64,000 nucleotides of DNA. It comes from SIG603 sp044432645. Its GTDB lineage: Bacteria > Bacillota > Clostridia > Oscillospirales > Acutalibacteraceae. The notes under the pieces were generated by a model. The model saw nothing but the letters and a program-made list of their open reading frames with translations. It was not told the DNA's origin and made no database searches. Position 1 is the stretch's first letter. Every line of letters begins with the position of its first letter. The DNA is taken from positions 62,001-126,000 of the forward strand of contig JAWXUM010000002.1 of the NCBI GenBank assembly GCA_044432645.1, in the 5' to 3' direction. This document shows, in pieces, positions 1-7,429 of this stretch. A program made the position numbers and the translations under genes.

Positions 1-314
1 ACAGCAAACAAATCGTTAGAGCCAGTTATAAGGTAACTAGCTAAAGAAAGTCCAACAATTATAACCATTGCAGCCCAAACAAGCCTAAATACACGTCTAT
101 TTTTAACAGCTTTAACTTTGTTGCGTTTTTTATGTTCTTTTTTATATTGTTTTTTATCTTTGTCTTTATAATAATCTTGAACTTTGCTTTCGTTAGCTTG
201 TCTTCTTACTTGATTTTTGCTGTCCATAATTCTTATATCGTCAATAGGTGCAGTTTTATTTAAAATTTCTTCGTCAATATTAAGCTCAAACGTATCGATT
301 TTATCTTTATCCAT
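1..314 (-). CDS. Probable endolytic murein transglycosylase MltG, N-terminal part (runs off left edge)
   Basis: Only the first ~104 codons are in the window. The start is the ATG at 312-314, preceded by a good AAAGGAGA ribosome site, and it overlaps the end of the cyclo-ligase gene by 8 nt, so translation is probably coupled. The protein begins with an acidic then very basic cytosolic tail (residues ~1-78, rich in Lys/Arg/Gln) followed by a single hydrophobic segment around residues 80-97 (VWAAMVIIVGLSLASYLI), i.e. a bitopic membrane protein whose main domain would lie outside. In Clostridia the gene next to 5-formyl-THF cyclo-ligase is often mltG (YceG-like), and the end of the visible part (SNDLFA) resembles the junction in those proteins. 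The catalytic domain is not visible, so the family call is inference from position and architecture. Confidence 0.5.
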   Translation of the reverse strand, partial: MDKDKIDTFELNIDEEILNKTAPIDDIRIMDSKNQVRRQANESKVQDYYKDKDKKQYKKEHKKRNKVKAVKNRRVFRLVWAAMVIIVGLSLASYLITGSNDLFA

Positions 315-858
315 TAAAAATCTCCTTTGTAAATTTATCAGTAATTAAAAATTCAAGTTGCTTGTCATGTTTTTCTTTTGGAATTTCATTTACAATTTGC
401 TCGCTATAACAAACACCAACGCTTTTAACTTTATTTTTTCTTAAAAATGTATCATAATAAGCCTTGCCATAGCCTATTCTATATCCATTTAAATCAAAGC
501 CTAAACCAGGAACTAAACAAATAGGATTTTCAAGTTTTTGCAAAACTTTCATATTATCTATTGGTTCAAAAATACCATATTTTGACTTTTTAAGCTGATT
601 TAAGCTTTCAACTTTACAAAAAATCATAGTTCGGTCGTCTATACATTTAGGAGCATAGACATTTACCTTGTTTTTTAAAAGTATTTTGCATAAATTTAAA
701 GTTTCAACTTCAGTATATGCACTTAAATAAACTAAAACATCTCTTTCATTTTTAATAAATTCTAAAATTCTAGAATTTATTAACACATCTTTATCAGCTT
801 TGTTTTCAATATTTTTTCGAATTGCTTTAAGCTGATTTCGCAAAACATCTTTATTCAT
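307..858 (-). CDS. 5-formyltetrahydrofolate cyclo-ligase
   Basis: 183 aa, the usual length for this family. It converts 5-formyl-THF to 5,10-methenyl-THF with ATP in the cytosol, returning a folate storage form to one-carbon metabolism. The diagnostic C-terminal block is present around residues 116-137: PGLGFDLNGYRIGYGKAYYD, the family's FDxxGxRxGYGxGYYD signature. The N-terminus is rich in Lys/Arg as usual (substrate-binding). The ATG directly follows the stop of the upstream DJ-1 gene with no gap and no clear Shine-Dalgarno, so it is likely translated by re-initiation. It belongs to the minus-strand run tmk, DJ-1, cyclo-ligase, putative mltG. The family is called FthC, YgfA or MTHFS in different organisms. 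Confidence 0.92.
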   Translation of the reverse strand: MNKDVLRNQLKAIRKNIENKADKDVLINSRILEFIKNERDVLVYLSAYTEVETLNLCKILLKNKVNVYAPKCIDDRTMIFCKVESLNQLKKSKYGIFEPIDNMKVLQKLENPICLVPGLGFDLNGYRIGYGKAYYDTFLRKNKVKSVGVCYSEQIVNEIPKEKHDKQLEFLITDKFTKEIFNG

Positions 859-1398
859 TTATTTACAAAACATTGAAGCTTTAATTTTGTCTGCTCTTGC
901 TTTACTGTGGAAATGTTCAACTAAAGTTAACGCAAAATCATCAGCAACACCAGCACCTTTTCCAGTGATTAGTTTTCCGTCTACAGTAACATTTTCACAT
1001 GTGTAATTTGCACCGTTTAATTGAGTGTCAAAACCTGGGTAGCAAGTAACATTTTTACCTGAGATTAAATTCATATGTCCTAAAATTGATGGAGCTGCAC
1101 AAATAGCACCAACAAATAAATCGTTATGAAAAGCATAAGTAATACAAGCTTTTACAATAGGGTCTTTTTCTAAGTTTAGTGTTCCAGGGATTCCACCTGG
1201 CAAAACTACCATTTCAATGTCATCAGTTGTTATTTCGCTTGTAGTAATGTCGCAAGTTACTGGTATTTGGTGTGCGCCCTCAATAACTTTTGCGCCTACT
1301 CCTACAACTTTTACTGAAAGTTCAGCACGCCTTAAAATATCAACAGTTGCTAATGCTTCAATTTCCTCGAAACCGTCTGCTAAAAAAACATATATCAT
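859..1398 (-). CDS. DJ-1/PfpI family protein (YajL/DJ-1 type)
   Basis: 179 aa, one complete DJ-1 domain. The family signature is clear: Glu14 in GFEEIEA, the nucleophile elbow Cys100 in GAICAAPSILG and the glycine turn LPGGIPG at ~66-72. Members act on methylglyoxal or glycated molecules, or serve as thiol/redox stress proteins; which applies here cannot be read from sequence. The start is the ATG at 1396-1398 with a GGAGG site upstream. It is 24 nt downstream of tmk and abuts the cyclo-ligase gene, so it is co-transcribed. Presence of both the conserved Glu and Cys argues for an active enzyme rather than a structural relic. Confidence 0.88.
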   Translation of the reverse strand: MIYVFLADGFEEIEALATVDILRRAELSVKVVGVGAKVIEGAHQIPVTCDITTSEITTDDIEMVVLPGGIPGTLNLEKDPIVKACITYAFHNDLFVGAICAAPSILGHMNLISGKNVTCYPGFDTQLNGANYTCENVTVDGKLITGKGAGVADDFALTLVEHFHSKARADKIKASMFCK

Positions 1399-1422
1399 AA
1401 TTATTGCCTCCGTTTTAAATAG

Positions 1423-2079
1423 TTATAAATTTTTTATTAAATTATAAAGTTCATCGCTTATATCATCTATAGTTCTAGGTTTGTCACCTAAACCACAGTT
1501 TATTACTGTCCAGTCTAACTTTTTTGCTGCATATAACGCACACTCACGGCATTCTTGTAAAAAGTTCAAATTACTTTCGTGAATATCTTTTTTACTCTCG
1601 TCGCCGTCATAACGATTGGACATTAATTTTTGCGAAATATGAATAGGCATATCAAGGTAAATAACTTTGTCTGCCCTTGGAAGTCCAAACTTTTCATGTT
1701 CTAAATTATCTAGCCACGAAATAAATTTGTCCCACTTATCTTTAGGCAGTTTAGTCATTTGAAAAACTATATTAGAGCTTACATAACGGTTAGCGATTAT
1801 TGTTTTGCCGTCTAAATAATCTTGTTTCCAATCTTTTTGAAAGCTTGCAAATCTGTCCACGGCATAAAAAGTCGAAACAGCATAAGCGTTTACATCTTTT
1901 GGGTTTTGACTAAATTCACCGTTTAGGTACATTTTAACAAGTGCAGATGAATTGGACTCATAATTAGGAAAATCGATTTTTATGCAGTTTTCGCCGTCAT
2001 TTATCAGTCTTTGCATTAAAAGTTTAAATTGTGTCCCTTTTCCACTTCCGTCTAGTCCTTCAAGTACATATAAACTCAT
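1423..2079 (-). CDS. tmk: Thymidylate kinase
   Basis: 218 aa, cytosolic, phosphorylates dTMP to dTDP. The P-loop GLDGSGKGTQ lies at residues 8-17, the DR motif in YAVDRFAS around residue 73, and the strand-ending Asp in VIYLDMP around 140. The segment between residues ~145 and 175 (SNRYDGDESKKD) is the lid. It is slightly longer than typical bacterial Tmk (~205-210 aa) and closer to the form seen in some Clostridia. It is the first gene of the minus-strand operon running to the left edge, with a well-formed sigma-A promoter 35 nt upstream and a GAAAGGG ribosome site. Tmk assignment rests on the combination of P-loop, DR motif and length; a related deoxynucleoside kinase is less likely. Confidence 0.88.
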   Translation of the reverse strand: MSLYVLEGLDGSGKGTQFKLLMQRLINDGENCIKIDFPNYESNSSALVKMYLNGEFSQNPKDVNAYAVSTFYAVDRFASFQKDWKQDYLDGKTIIANRYVSSNIVFQMTKLPKDKWDKFISWLDNLEHEKFGLPRADKVIYLDMPIHISQKLMSNRYDGDESKKDIHESNLNFLQECRECALYAAKKLDWTVINCGLGDKPRTIDDISDELYNLIKNL

Positions 2080-2113
2080 ATAATATCCCTTTCAAATTAT
2101 CGTATATTATTTA

Positions 2114-2142
2114 ATTATATCATAATTTTTGTAGAATTTCAA
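2114..2142 (-). promoter_or_regulatory. Sigma-A promoter of tmk operon
   Basis: Read on the minus strand: TTGAAA (2137-2142), 17-nt spacer, TATAAT (2114-2119). It lies between the khpA terminator and the tmk start codon and would give a leader of roughly 28 nt. Confidence 0.7.
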
Positions 2143-2150
2143 TTAAAAAA

Positions 2151-2191
2151 ATAAAAAACCTAATTGACAAAAAGTCAAAAAGGTTTTTTTA
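2151..2191 (-). terminator. Rho-independent terminator of ylxM-ffh-rpsP-khpA
   Basis: An interrupted stem (AACCT/AGGTT outer, TTGAC/GTCAA inner, small A/A bulge) just after the khpA stop; on the minus strand it is followed by a run of T with one A. It separates the ffh operon from the tmk promoter. Confidence 0.75.
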
Positions 2192-2197
2192 GAGAAA

Positions 2198-2425
2198 TTA
2201 TTCGATTTCAACAGAAACTTTTTCGTTATTTCTTGTAGCTGCTGCTCTCATAACGGTACGAACAGCTTTTGCTATTCTGCCCTGTTTTCCGATTACTCTT
2301 CCCATATCAGTTTCAGCGACATGTAAATGAAAAACAGTGCTGTCACCATTTTGCTCTGAAGTTACTGTAACTTCTTCTGGTTTTTCAACCAAGCCTTGAG
2401 CCATAGATTTAAGTAATTCTTCCAT
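2198..2425 (-). CDS. khpA: KH-domain RNA-binding protein KhpA
   Basis: 75 aa, a single type II KH domain. The RNA-binding GxxG loop is GKQG at ~53-56 within GRVIGKQGRIAKAVRTVM. KhpA partners KhpB/EloR in Gram-positive bacteria and affects cell elongation, division and sRNA-type regulation. It is the last gene of ylxM-ffh-rpsP-khpA, which is the standard Firmicute position right after rpsP. In many relatives rimM, trmD and rplS follow; here a terminator follows instead. The start has an AAAGGG site upstream. Confidence 0.93.
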   Translation of the reverse strand: MEELLKSMAQGLVEKPEEVTVTSEQNGDSTVFHLHVAETDMGRVIGKQGRIAKAVRTVMRAAATRNNEKVSVEIE

Positions 2426-2450
2426 TGTTTTTCCCTTTCAACATGGGTTA

Positions 2451-2693
2451 TTAGTCGATAACACCATGTTTTTTGAATAATGATTTTACTGTGTCTGTAG
2501 GTTGTGCACCTTTAGCCATCCACTCTTTTGCTTTGTCAGCGTCAACTTTAACTACGCTTGGTTCTTCCATTGGGTTATAGTAACCGATTTCTTCAATGAA
2601 ACGACCATCTCTTGGAAATCTTGAGTCTGCTACAACAATTCTGTAAAATGGGTTTCTTTTTGCGCCCATTCTTCTTAGTCTAATTTTAACCAT
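2451..2693 (-). CDS. rpsP: 30S ribosomal protein bS16
   Basis: 80 aa starting MVKIRLRRMGAKRNPFYRIV, the typical S16 N-terminus, with the conserved SRFPRDGRFIEEIGYYNP block. A longer reading frame begins 5 codons upstream at a TTG, but that TTG overlaps the GGAGGA ribosome site itself, so the ATG at 2691-2693 is the start. bS16 binds 16S rRNA during assembly of the 30S body. It lies between ffh and khpA as in most Firmicutes. Confidence 0.97.
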   Translation of the reverse strand: MVKIRLRRMGAKRNPFYRIVVADSRFPRDGRFIEEIGYYNPMEEPSVVKVDADKAKEWMAKGAQPTDTVKSLFKKHGVID

Positions 2694-2760
2694 TTTTTGT
2701 TCCTCCAAAAATTTATAATAAATAATTTATATATTAACCAAATTGTTTTGGTAATATTCT

Positions 2761-4098
2761 TTAAAATCCACCTAGGAAATTTTTAGGCATTCTGCCCATT
2801 TTACCTTTACCTTTTTTGCCACCCATTTGCTTCATCATCTTTTGAACTTGCTTAAATTGATTTAAAAGCCTGTTGACATCTTCTACTTTCATACCAGAAC
2901 CAGCTGCAATTCTTCTTTTTCTTTTTGCATCTATTATCTCTGGTTTTGACCTTTCCTGTTTTGTCATAGAAAGTATAATAGCAGCATTTCTATCCATTAT
3001 TCTATCGTCTATGTCAACATCATCAAGGTTTGTCATGCCTGGCATTTTAGAAAGTATACCTTTAATTGGACCCATCTTTTTTACTTGCTCAAACTGTGCA
3101 AGCATATCATTTAAGTCCATTTTGTTTTCCATCATTCTTTTGGCTGTTTGTTCAGATATTTTGTCGTCAAGCTTTAATTGAGCGTCTTCAATCAAAGTTA
3201 AAACATCGCCCATACCTAGAATTCTACTTGCCATTCTGTCAGGGTGGAAAACTTCTAAATCGCCTATTTTTTCACCAGTACCACTAAATTTGATAGGTTT
3301 ACCAGTAACAGCTTTGATAGATAAAGCCGCACCACCTCTTGTATCACCGTCAAGTTTTGTCAAAATAACGCCAGTAATGTCCAAGGTTTCGTCAAATGTT
3401 TTTGCAACATTAACTGCTTCTTGACCTGTCATAGAGTCAACAACCAACAAAATATCGGTTGGGTTTACAGCTTCTTTGATGTTTTTAAGTTCGTCCATCA
3501 ACACTGTATCTATTTGTAAACGACCAGCAGTATCGATAATAACATAATCGTTACCATAGTCTTTTGCATGTTTGATAGCTTGTTTTGCTGTTTCAACTGG
3601 GTTTTGTGTGCCAGCTTCAAAAACTTCTGTATTAGCTTGTTTACCAATAACTTGTAATTGCTTGATAGCAGCTGGTCTGTATATATCGCCTGCTACTAAA
3701 AGTGGACGGTGTCCCTGTGTTTTAAGCATATTTGCAAGTTTCGCAGCGTGTGTTGTTTTACCAGCACCTTGTAAACCACACATCATAATTATTGACGGAG
3801 GTTTGCTTGAGCTGTTAAGCTTTTCTGTAGTACCACCCATAAGTGAACTAAGTTCTTCGTTAACAATTTTGATAACCATTTGAGCAGGTGTTAAGCTTTC
3901 CATAACTTCAGATCCAATAGACCTTTCAGTTACAGTTTTAGTAAAATCTTTAGCTACTTTATAATTAACATCGGCTTCTAAAAGTGCAAGTCTAACTTCT
4001 CTCATAGCTTCTTTTACGTCAGCTTCGCTAAGTTTACCCTTGTTTTTGAGCCTTTTAAAGGAATTGGTAAGTTTGTCGGCTAGTCCTTCAAATGCCAT
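2761..4098 (-). CDS. ffh: Signal recognition particle GTPase Ffh
   Basis: 445 aa, full length. N domain (1-~85), G domain with P-loop GLQGAGKTTHAAKLA (~108-122), the DIYRPAA box, DTAGR (~187) and TKLDGDTRGG (~245), then the Met-rich M domain (~300-445) with MPGM, SMTKQE, KRKRRIAAGSG and C-terminal KKMGGKKG-like and FLGGF ends. It binds 4.5S RNA and signal sequences and delivers ribosomes to FtsY at the membrane. The gene follows its usual partner ylxM. The 4.5S RNA gene and ftsY are not in this window. Confidence 0.98.
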   Translation of the reverse strand: MAFEGLADKLTNSFKRLKNKGKLSEADVKEAMREVRLALLEADVNYKVAKDFTKTVTERSIGSEVMESLTPAQMVIKIVNEELSSLMGGTTEKLNSSSKPPSIIMMCGLQGAGKTTHAAKLANMLKTQGHRPLLVAGDIYRPAAIKQLQVIGKQANTEVFEAGTQNPVETAKQAIKHAKDYGNDYVIIDTAGRLQIDTVLMDELKNIKEAVNPTDILLVVDSMTGQEAVNVAKTFDETLDITGVILTKLDGDTRGGAALSIKAVTGKPIKFSGTGEKIGDLEVFHPDRMASRILGMGDVLTLIEDAQLKLDDKISEQTAKRMMENKMDLNDMLAQFEQVKKMGPIKGILSKMPGMTNLDDVDIDDRIMDRNAAIILSMTKQERSKPEIIDAKRKRRIAAGSGMKVEDVNRLLNQFKQVQKMMKQMGGKKGKGKMGRMPKNFLGGF

Positions 4099-4119
4099 AA
4101 AAATCCACCTTTCTTTGGT

Positions 4120-4473
4120 TTATTCTACTAATTCTTTAGCAGAGTCAAGAATTGTATTAACATTTATCATCACCTTAGGGTTTTCACTGGTAATTTCAGC
4201 TATTTTCAAAGCGCAATCACAAATTCGAGTCAAATTTTCGTTAACTGTTTTAAATTTTTCGACAAGTTTTAGTTTTTCTTCCATGTCTATAAGTTGAAGC
4301 TCTGCACGCTTAATAGAATCCCTAACACCTTGCCTTGTGATGTCTTTATCCTCTGAAATTTCAGCCAATGATAAATCGGCATAATAATAATCTTCCATTA
4401 TTTCTTTTTGCTTTAAAGTAAGCATTTCGCCATAAAAATCTAAAAGCAATGAAATTTGCAAATCTTTTGCCAT
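4120..4473 (-). CDS. ylxM: YlxM/p13-like helix-turn-helix protein
   Basis: 117 aa. The N-terminal two thirds resemble sigma-70 region 4: LTLKQKEIMEDYYYADLSLAEISEDKDITRQGVRDSIKRAE, with an HTH around residues 34-56, followed by a longer helix likely to form a coiled coil. Proteins of this family always precede ffh in Firmicutes and are proposed to modulate SRP; the precise role is unsettled. It is the first gene of its operon, has a near-consensus promoter and a GGAGG site. Confidence 0.92.
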   Translation of the reverse strand: MAKDLQISLLLDFYGEMLTLKQKEIMEDYYYADLSLAEISEDKDITRQGVRDSIKRAELQLIDMEEKLKLVEKFKTVNENLTRICDCALKIAEITSENPKVMINVNTILDSAKELVE

Positions 4474-4524
4474 ACGCCACCTCCAAAAGATACCTGTAAA
4501 GCAATTAACTTTACACCGTTATTG

Positions 4525-4553
4525 ATTATACTATAAACTTTTTTACTTGTCAA
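4525..4553 (-). promoter_or_regulatory. Consensus sigma-A promoter of ylxM-ffh operon
   Basis: Minus strand: TTGACA (4548-4553), 17-nt spacer, TATAAT (4525-4530): a perfect match to the housekeeping consensus. Confidence 0.85.
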
Positions 4554-4556
4554 GGG

Positions 4557-4585
4557 TTTACAAAGACTTTTTATTGATGTAAAAT
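4557..4585 (+). promoter_or_regulatory. Divergent sigma-A promoter of the aldolase-DUF1232 gene
   Basis: Plus strand: TTTACA (4557-4562), 17-nt spacer, TAAAAT (4580-4585). The two -35 boxes of this promoter and the ylxM promoter are separated by only 3 nt, so polymerases would compete. Confidence 0.55.
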
Positions 4586-4617
4586 GATTTTATTAAAATT
4601 GAAAAGGAAATAAAATT

Positions 4618-6075
4618 ATGGTACATTTTAACTGCGATTATTTAGAGGGTGCACACCCTAGTATTTTAAAAATGCTTATGGAAACTAATATGACTCAAAC
4701 GGTAGGCTATGGGGAAGATGAGTTTTGTACTAAAGCTAAAGAAAAAATAAAAAAAGCTTGTAAGCGTAACGACATTGATATTCACTTTTTAGTCGGTGGA
4801 ACCCAAACAAACTTCACCTTTATTTCTTCTGCTTTAAGGCCATATCAGGGTGTTATTTCCCCAGCCACTGGTCATATCAATGTGCATGAAACAGGAGCAG
4901 TCGAGGCTACTGGTCACAAAGTTTTGGCACTTAGCTGTGGTGGTGACGGTAAACTTACAGCAGATATGGTTGAAGAAACTTATTTAACTCACATAAACGA
5001 CGATACGCATGAACATATTGTAATGCCTAAAATGGTTTATATTTCAAATTCAACTGAAAATGGCTGTGTTTACACAAAAGAAGAACTCACTGCAATTAGT
5101 AAAGTTTGCAAAAAGCATAATTTATTTTTATTCTTAGATGGAGCTAGACTCGGCTATGCTATGGCAAGTCCTAAAAACGATTTAACACTAAAAGACCTTT
5201 GCAAACTTTGTGATGCTTTTTATATAGGTGGAACAAAAGTTGGAGCCTTATTTGGTGAAGCTTTAGTTATAACAAATGCTAGTTTAAAAGAAGATTTTAG
5301 ATACATGATAAAACAAAAGGGTGCTATGCTTGCAAAAGGTAGACTTTTAGGCATTCAGTTTTTGTGTTTATTTAGTGATAATTTATACTTTGATATTTCA
5401 AAATCAGCAGTAGATAAAGCATTTAAAATAGCTGATGAGTTAAAAGCTTTAGGTGTACAGTTTTTAGCACAGCCAGAGTCCAACCAAATTTTCCCTATTT
5501 TAAGCAATGATGTTTATAAAAAATTAAGTGAAAAATATGTTTTTGCTTTTTGGGAAAAATATGACGATACTAGCGCTGCAATAAGAATTTGCACAAGTTG
5601 GGCAACTACTGACGAAAATGTGGACATGCTAATTGCAGATTTAAAAAAGATTATATCTAACCCAAATGAAATGTTTTTAGAAAAACCATTAACTGAGAAA
5701 AAGCTAAAAGAAATTATGGATAAAGAATCTGATAATGCTAAAATTCTTTTAGAAGATACTGATAAATTGGAGCATTTTTTAGAAAAATTAGAGCAAAAAT
5801 TGAAAAAAGTTCCACTAGCTGGTACTCATTTATCATATATTCCTGTATTTGTTTCTTTAATTAAATCTTACATCAAAAAAGAATACACAGAAATACCAAC
5901 TGGAAGTATAATTGCTATAGTTGCTTGTCTTATCTATTTTGTGTCACCTATTGATTTAATTCCAGATACAATCCCTGGAGTTGGTTATGCTGATGATGCA
6001 GCGTTAATTGCATTTGCGTTGTCCATGGTAGAAAGCGACATTGAAGATTACAAAGAATGGAAAAAAAGCTTGTAA
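4618..6075 (+). CDS. Threonine-aldolase-like PLP enzyme fused to a C-terminal DUF1232 (YkvA-type) domain
   Basis: 485 aa. Residues 1-~345 are a fold-type I PLP enzyme of the low-specificity L-threonine aldolase/beta-eliminating lyase family: N-terminal NCDYLEGAHP, GGTQTN (60-65), HETGAVE (90-96), LDGARLGYA (173-181) and PLP lysine K207 in YIGGTKVGALFGEA. Such enzymes cleave threonine/allo-threonine to glycine and acetaldehyde. After a charged helical linker (~350-400), residues ~425-485 carry DUF1232: IYFVSPIDLIPDTIPGVGYADDAALIAFAL, a hydrophobic, probably membrane-associated helical hairpin. Family aldolases are ~340 aa and end without this domain; there is no stop, frameshift or internal ribosome site that I can see, so it is a genuine single reading frame. 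Monocistronic with its own promoter and terminator. Confidence 0.9.
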   Translation: MVHFNCDYLEGAHPSILKMLMETNMTQTVGYGEDEFCTKAKEKIKKACKRNDIDIHFLVGGTQTNFTFISSALRPYQGVISPATGHINVHETGAVEATGHKVLALSCGGDGKLTADMVEETYLTHINDDTHEHIVMPKMVYISNSTENGCVYTKEELTAISKVCKKHNLFLFLDGARLGYAMASPKNDLTLKDLCKLCDAFYIGGTKVGALFGEALVITNASLKEDFRYMIKQKGAMLAKGRLLGIQFLCLFSDNLYFDISKSAVDKAFKIADELKALGVQFLAQPESNQIFPILSNDVYKKLSEKYVFAFWEKYDDTSAAIRICTSWATTDENVDMLIADLKKIISNPNEMFLEKPLTEKKLKEIMDKESDNAKILLEDTDKLEHFLEKLEQKLKKVPLAGTHLSYIPVFVSLIKSYIKKEYTEIPTGSIIAIVACLIYFVSPIDLIPDTIPGVGYADDAALIAFALSMVESDIEDYKEWKKSL

Positions 6076-6100
6076 GATATTTTAACAAGGTAAATAAAAT

Positions 6101-6135
6101 CAGTGGCTATCATTACGACAGCCACTGGTTTTTAT
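6101..6135. terminator. Bidirectional terminator between convergent genes
   Basis: 8-bp stem CAGTGGCT (6101-6108) / AGCCACTG (6120-6127), 11-nt loop, then GTTTTTATTT on the plus strand; A-rich left flank gives a weaker T-tract on the minus strand. It overlaps the last codons of the minus-strand gene. Confidence 0.75.
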
Positions 6136-7403
6136 TTGCTTTTATTTAATTTATGAATTCGTCTTCCGTTTGCTATCATAAGTTTAATTCTATTTTCTTG
6201 ATTAATAGCAGTAGCGCCTGGGTCGTAGTCTATAGCTACAATGTTAGCAGTAGGATTTTCTTCCTTAATTTTTTTAAGCATGCCTTTACCAGCAATGTGA
6301 TTAGGAAGACAACCAAAAGGTTGGGTGCAAACAATATTGTTTGTGCCAGAGTGGATAAGTTCAAGCATTTCACCAGTTAAAAGCCAACCTTCACCCATTT
6401 TGTTGCCATAACCCATGTAGTTTTTAACTAGCTTTTTAGTTTCTTCAAAATGAGCTGGTGGACTGAATTGTGGAAATTTTTCCAAAGCTTCTATAAGTTC
6501 ATTTTGTAAAGTTAACATAAAGTTTTTGAACTTGGTTGCAATAAATTTTTTGGCAAATGCACCACCATAAATGTCAGCATCACTTGTTCTATTGTCAGTT
6601 TTAAAAATAACAAAGTCCAAAAGCCCAGGAACTACAACTTCTACTTCTTCGTTACGTAAAAACTGTTCTAAATTATTATTACCAAGAGGGGCATATTTAA
6701 CGTATATTTCGCCAACAACACCTACTTTAATTTTATCAGTTTTTATAATTGGAATTTCTGAAAATGATTTAATAACAACACTTAAATTCTCTTTAATTCG
6801 TTTGTGAGTAGCATTTTTAGGGTCTTGAAATTCTTTTCCGATATTGTGAGCCCATTTATTTATAAGCTCATCACTTTGCCCTTTGTGAATTTCATAAGGT
6901 CTAGTTTGGTTTGCTAAAAGCATTAATAAATCAGCGTAAACAGCACCGTAAATAAGCTGTTTAAGCATGGGTACAGTAAGTTTAAATCCAGGGTTTTTCT
7001 CCATACCCGAAAGGTTAAGAGAAACAACAGGAATATGCGCATAGCCACTTTTGATTAGTGCTTTTCTAAGCAAATGAATGTAGTTCGAAGCACGACAACC
7101 ACCACCAGTTTGGGTGATTATAAGTGCAACTTTATTAATATCATATTTACCACTTTTAAGTGCGTCAATCATTTGTCCAATTACTAAAAGAGCAGGGTAA
7201 CAAGTGTCGTTATGCACATTTTTAAGACCCTCATTAACAATGTTTCTGCCAGTTGTTTCAAGCAGCTCCATTTTATATCCCTCTTGTTCAAAAACTTTTT
7301 TAAAAAGTTTAAAATGAACAGGTAGCATATTAGGCATTAGTAAAGTATAGTCTTTTTTCATTTCTTTAGTAAAAAGTATGCGTTCATCTTGCATTTGTAT
7401 CAT
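6132..7403 (-). CDS. 2-hydroxyacyl-CoA dehydratase-like protein (C-terminal module of large BadF-type activase proteins)
   Basis: 423 aa, recognisable as the C-terminal portion of ~1400-aa clostridial proteins annotated as acyl-CoA dehydratase activase/HgdB-like. Conserved cysteine motifs suitable for an Fe-S cluster: NDTCYPALL (~65-73), GGGCRASNYI (~101-110) and CTQPFGCLPNHIAGKG (~357-372). Here it is a separate gene 26 nt downstream of the 975-aa activase, so the two products probably form a complex equivalent to the one-chain form. Substrate unknown; the family may generate low-potential electrons by ATP hydrolysis. Start ATG has a GGTG-type site; a second Met three codons on is possible. 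Confidence 0.8.
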   Translation of the reverse strand: MIQMQDERILFTKEMKKDYTLLMPNMLPVHFKLFKKVFEQEGYKMELLETTGRNIVNEGLKNVHNDTCYPALLVIGQMIDALKSGKYDINKVALIITQTGGGCRASNYIHLLRKALIKSGYAHIPVVSLNLSGMEKNPGFKLTVPMLKQLIYGAVYADLLMLLANQTRPYEIHKGQSDELINKWAHNIGKEFQDPKNATHKRIKENLSVVIKSFSEIPIIKTDKIKVGVVGEIYVKYAPLGNNNLEQFLRNEEVEVVVPGLLDFVIFKTDNRTSDADIYGGAFAKKFIATKFKNFMLTLQNELIEALEKFPQFSPPAHFEETKKLVKNYMGYGNKMGEGWLLTGEMLELIHSGTNNIVCTQPFGCLPNHIAGKGMLKKIKEENPTANIVAIDYDPGATAINQENRIKLMIANGRRIHKLNKSK

Positions 7404-7429
7404 ATTAAAACACCTTTTCTTTAAAAAGT

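Noticed and set aside
2694..2708. Five-codon longer N-terminus for rpsP from a TTG
   Set aside because: The TTG overlaps the Shine-Dalgarno sequence of the ATG start, and S16 proteins begin at MVKIRL.
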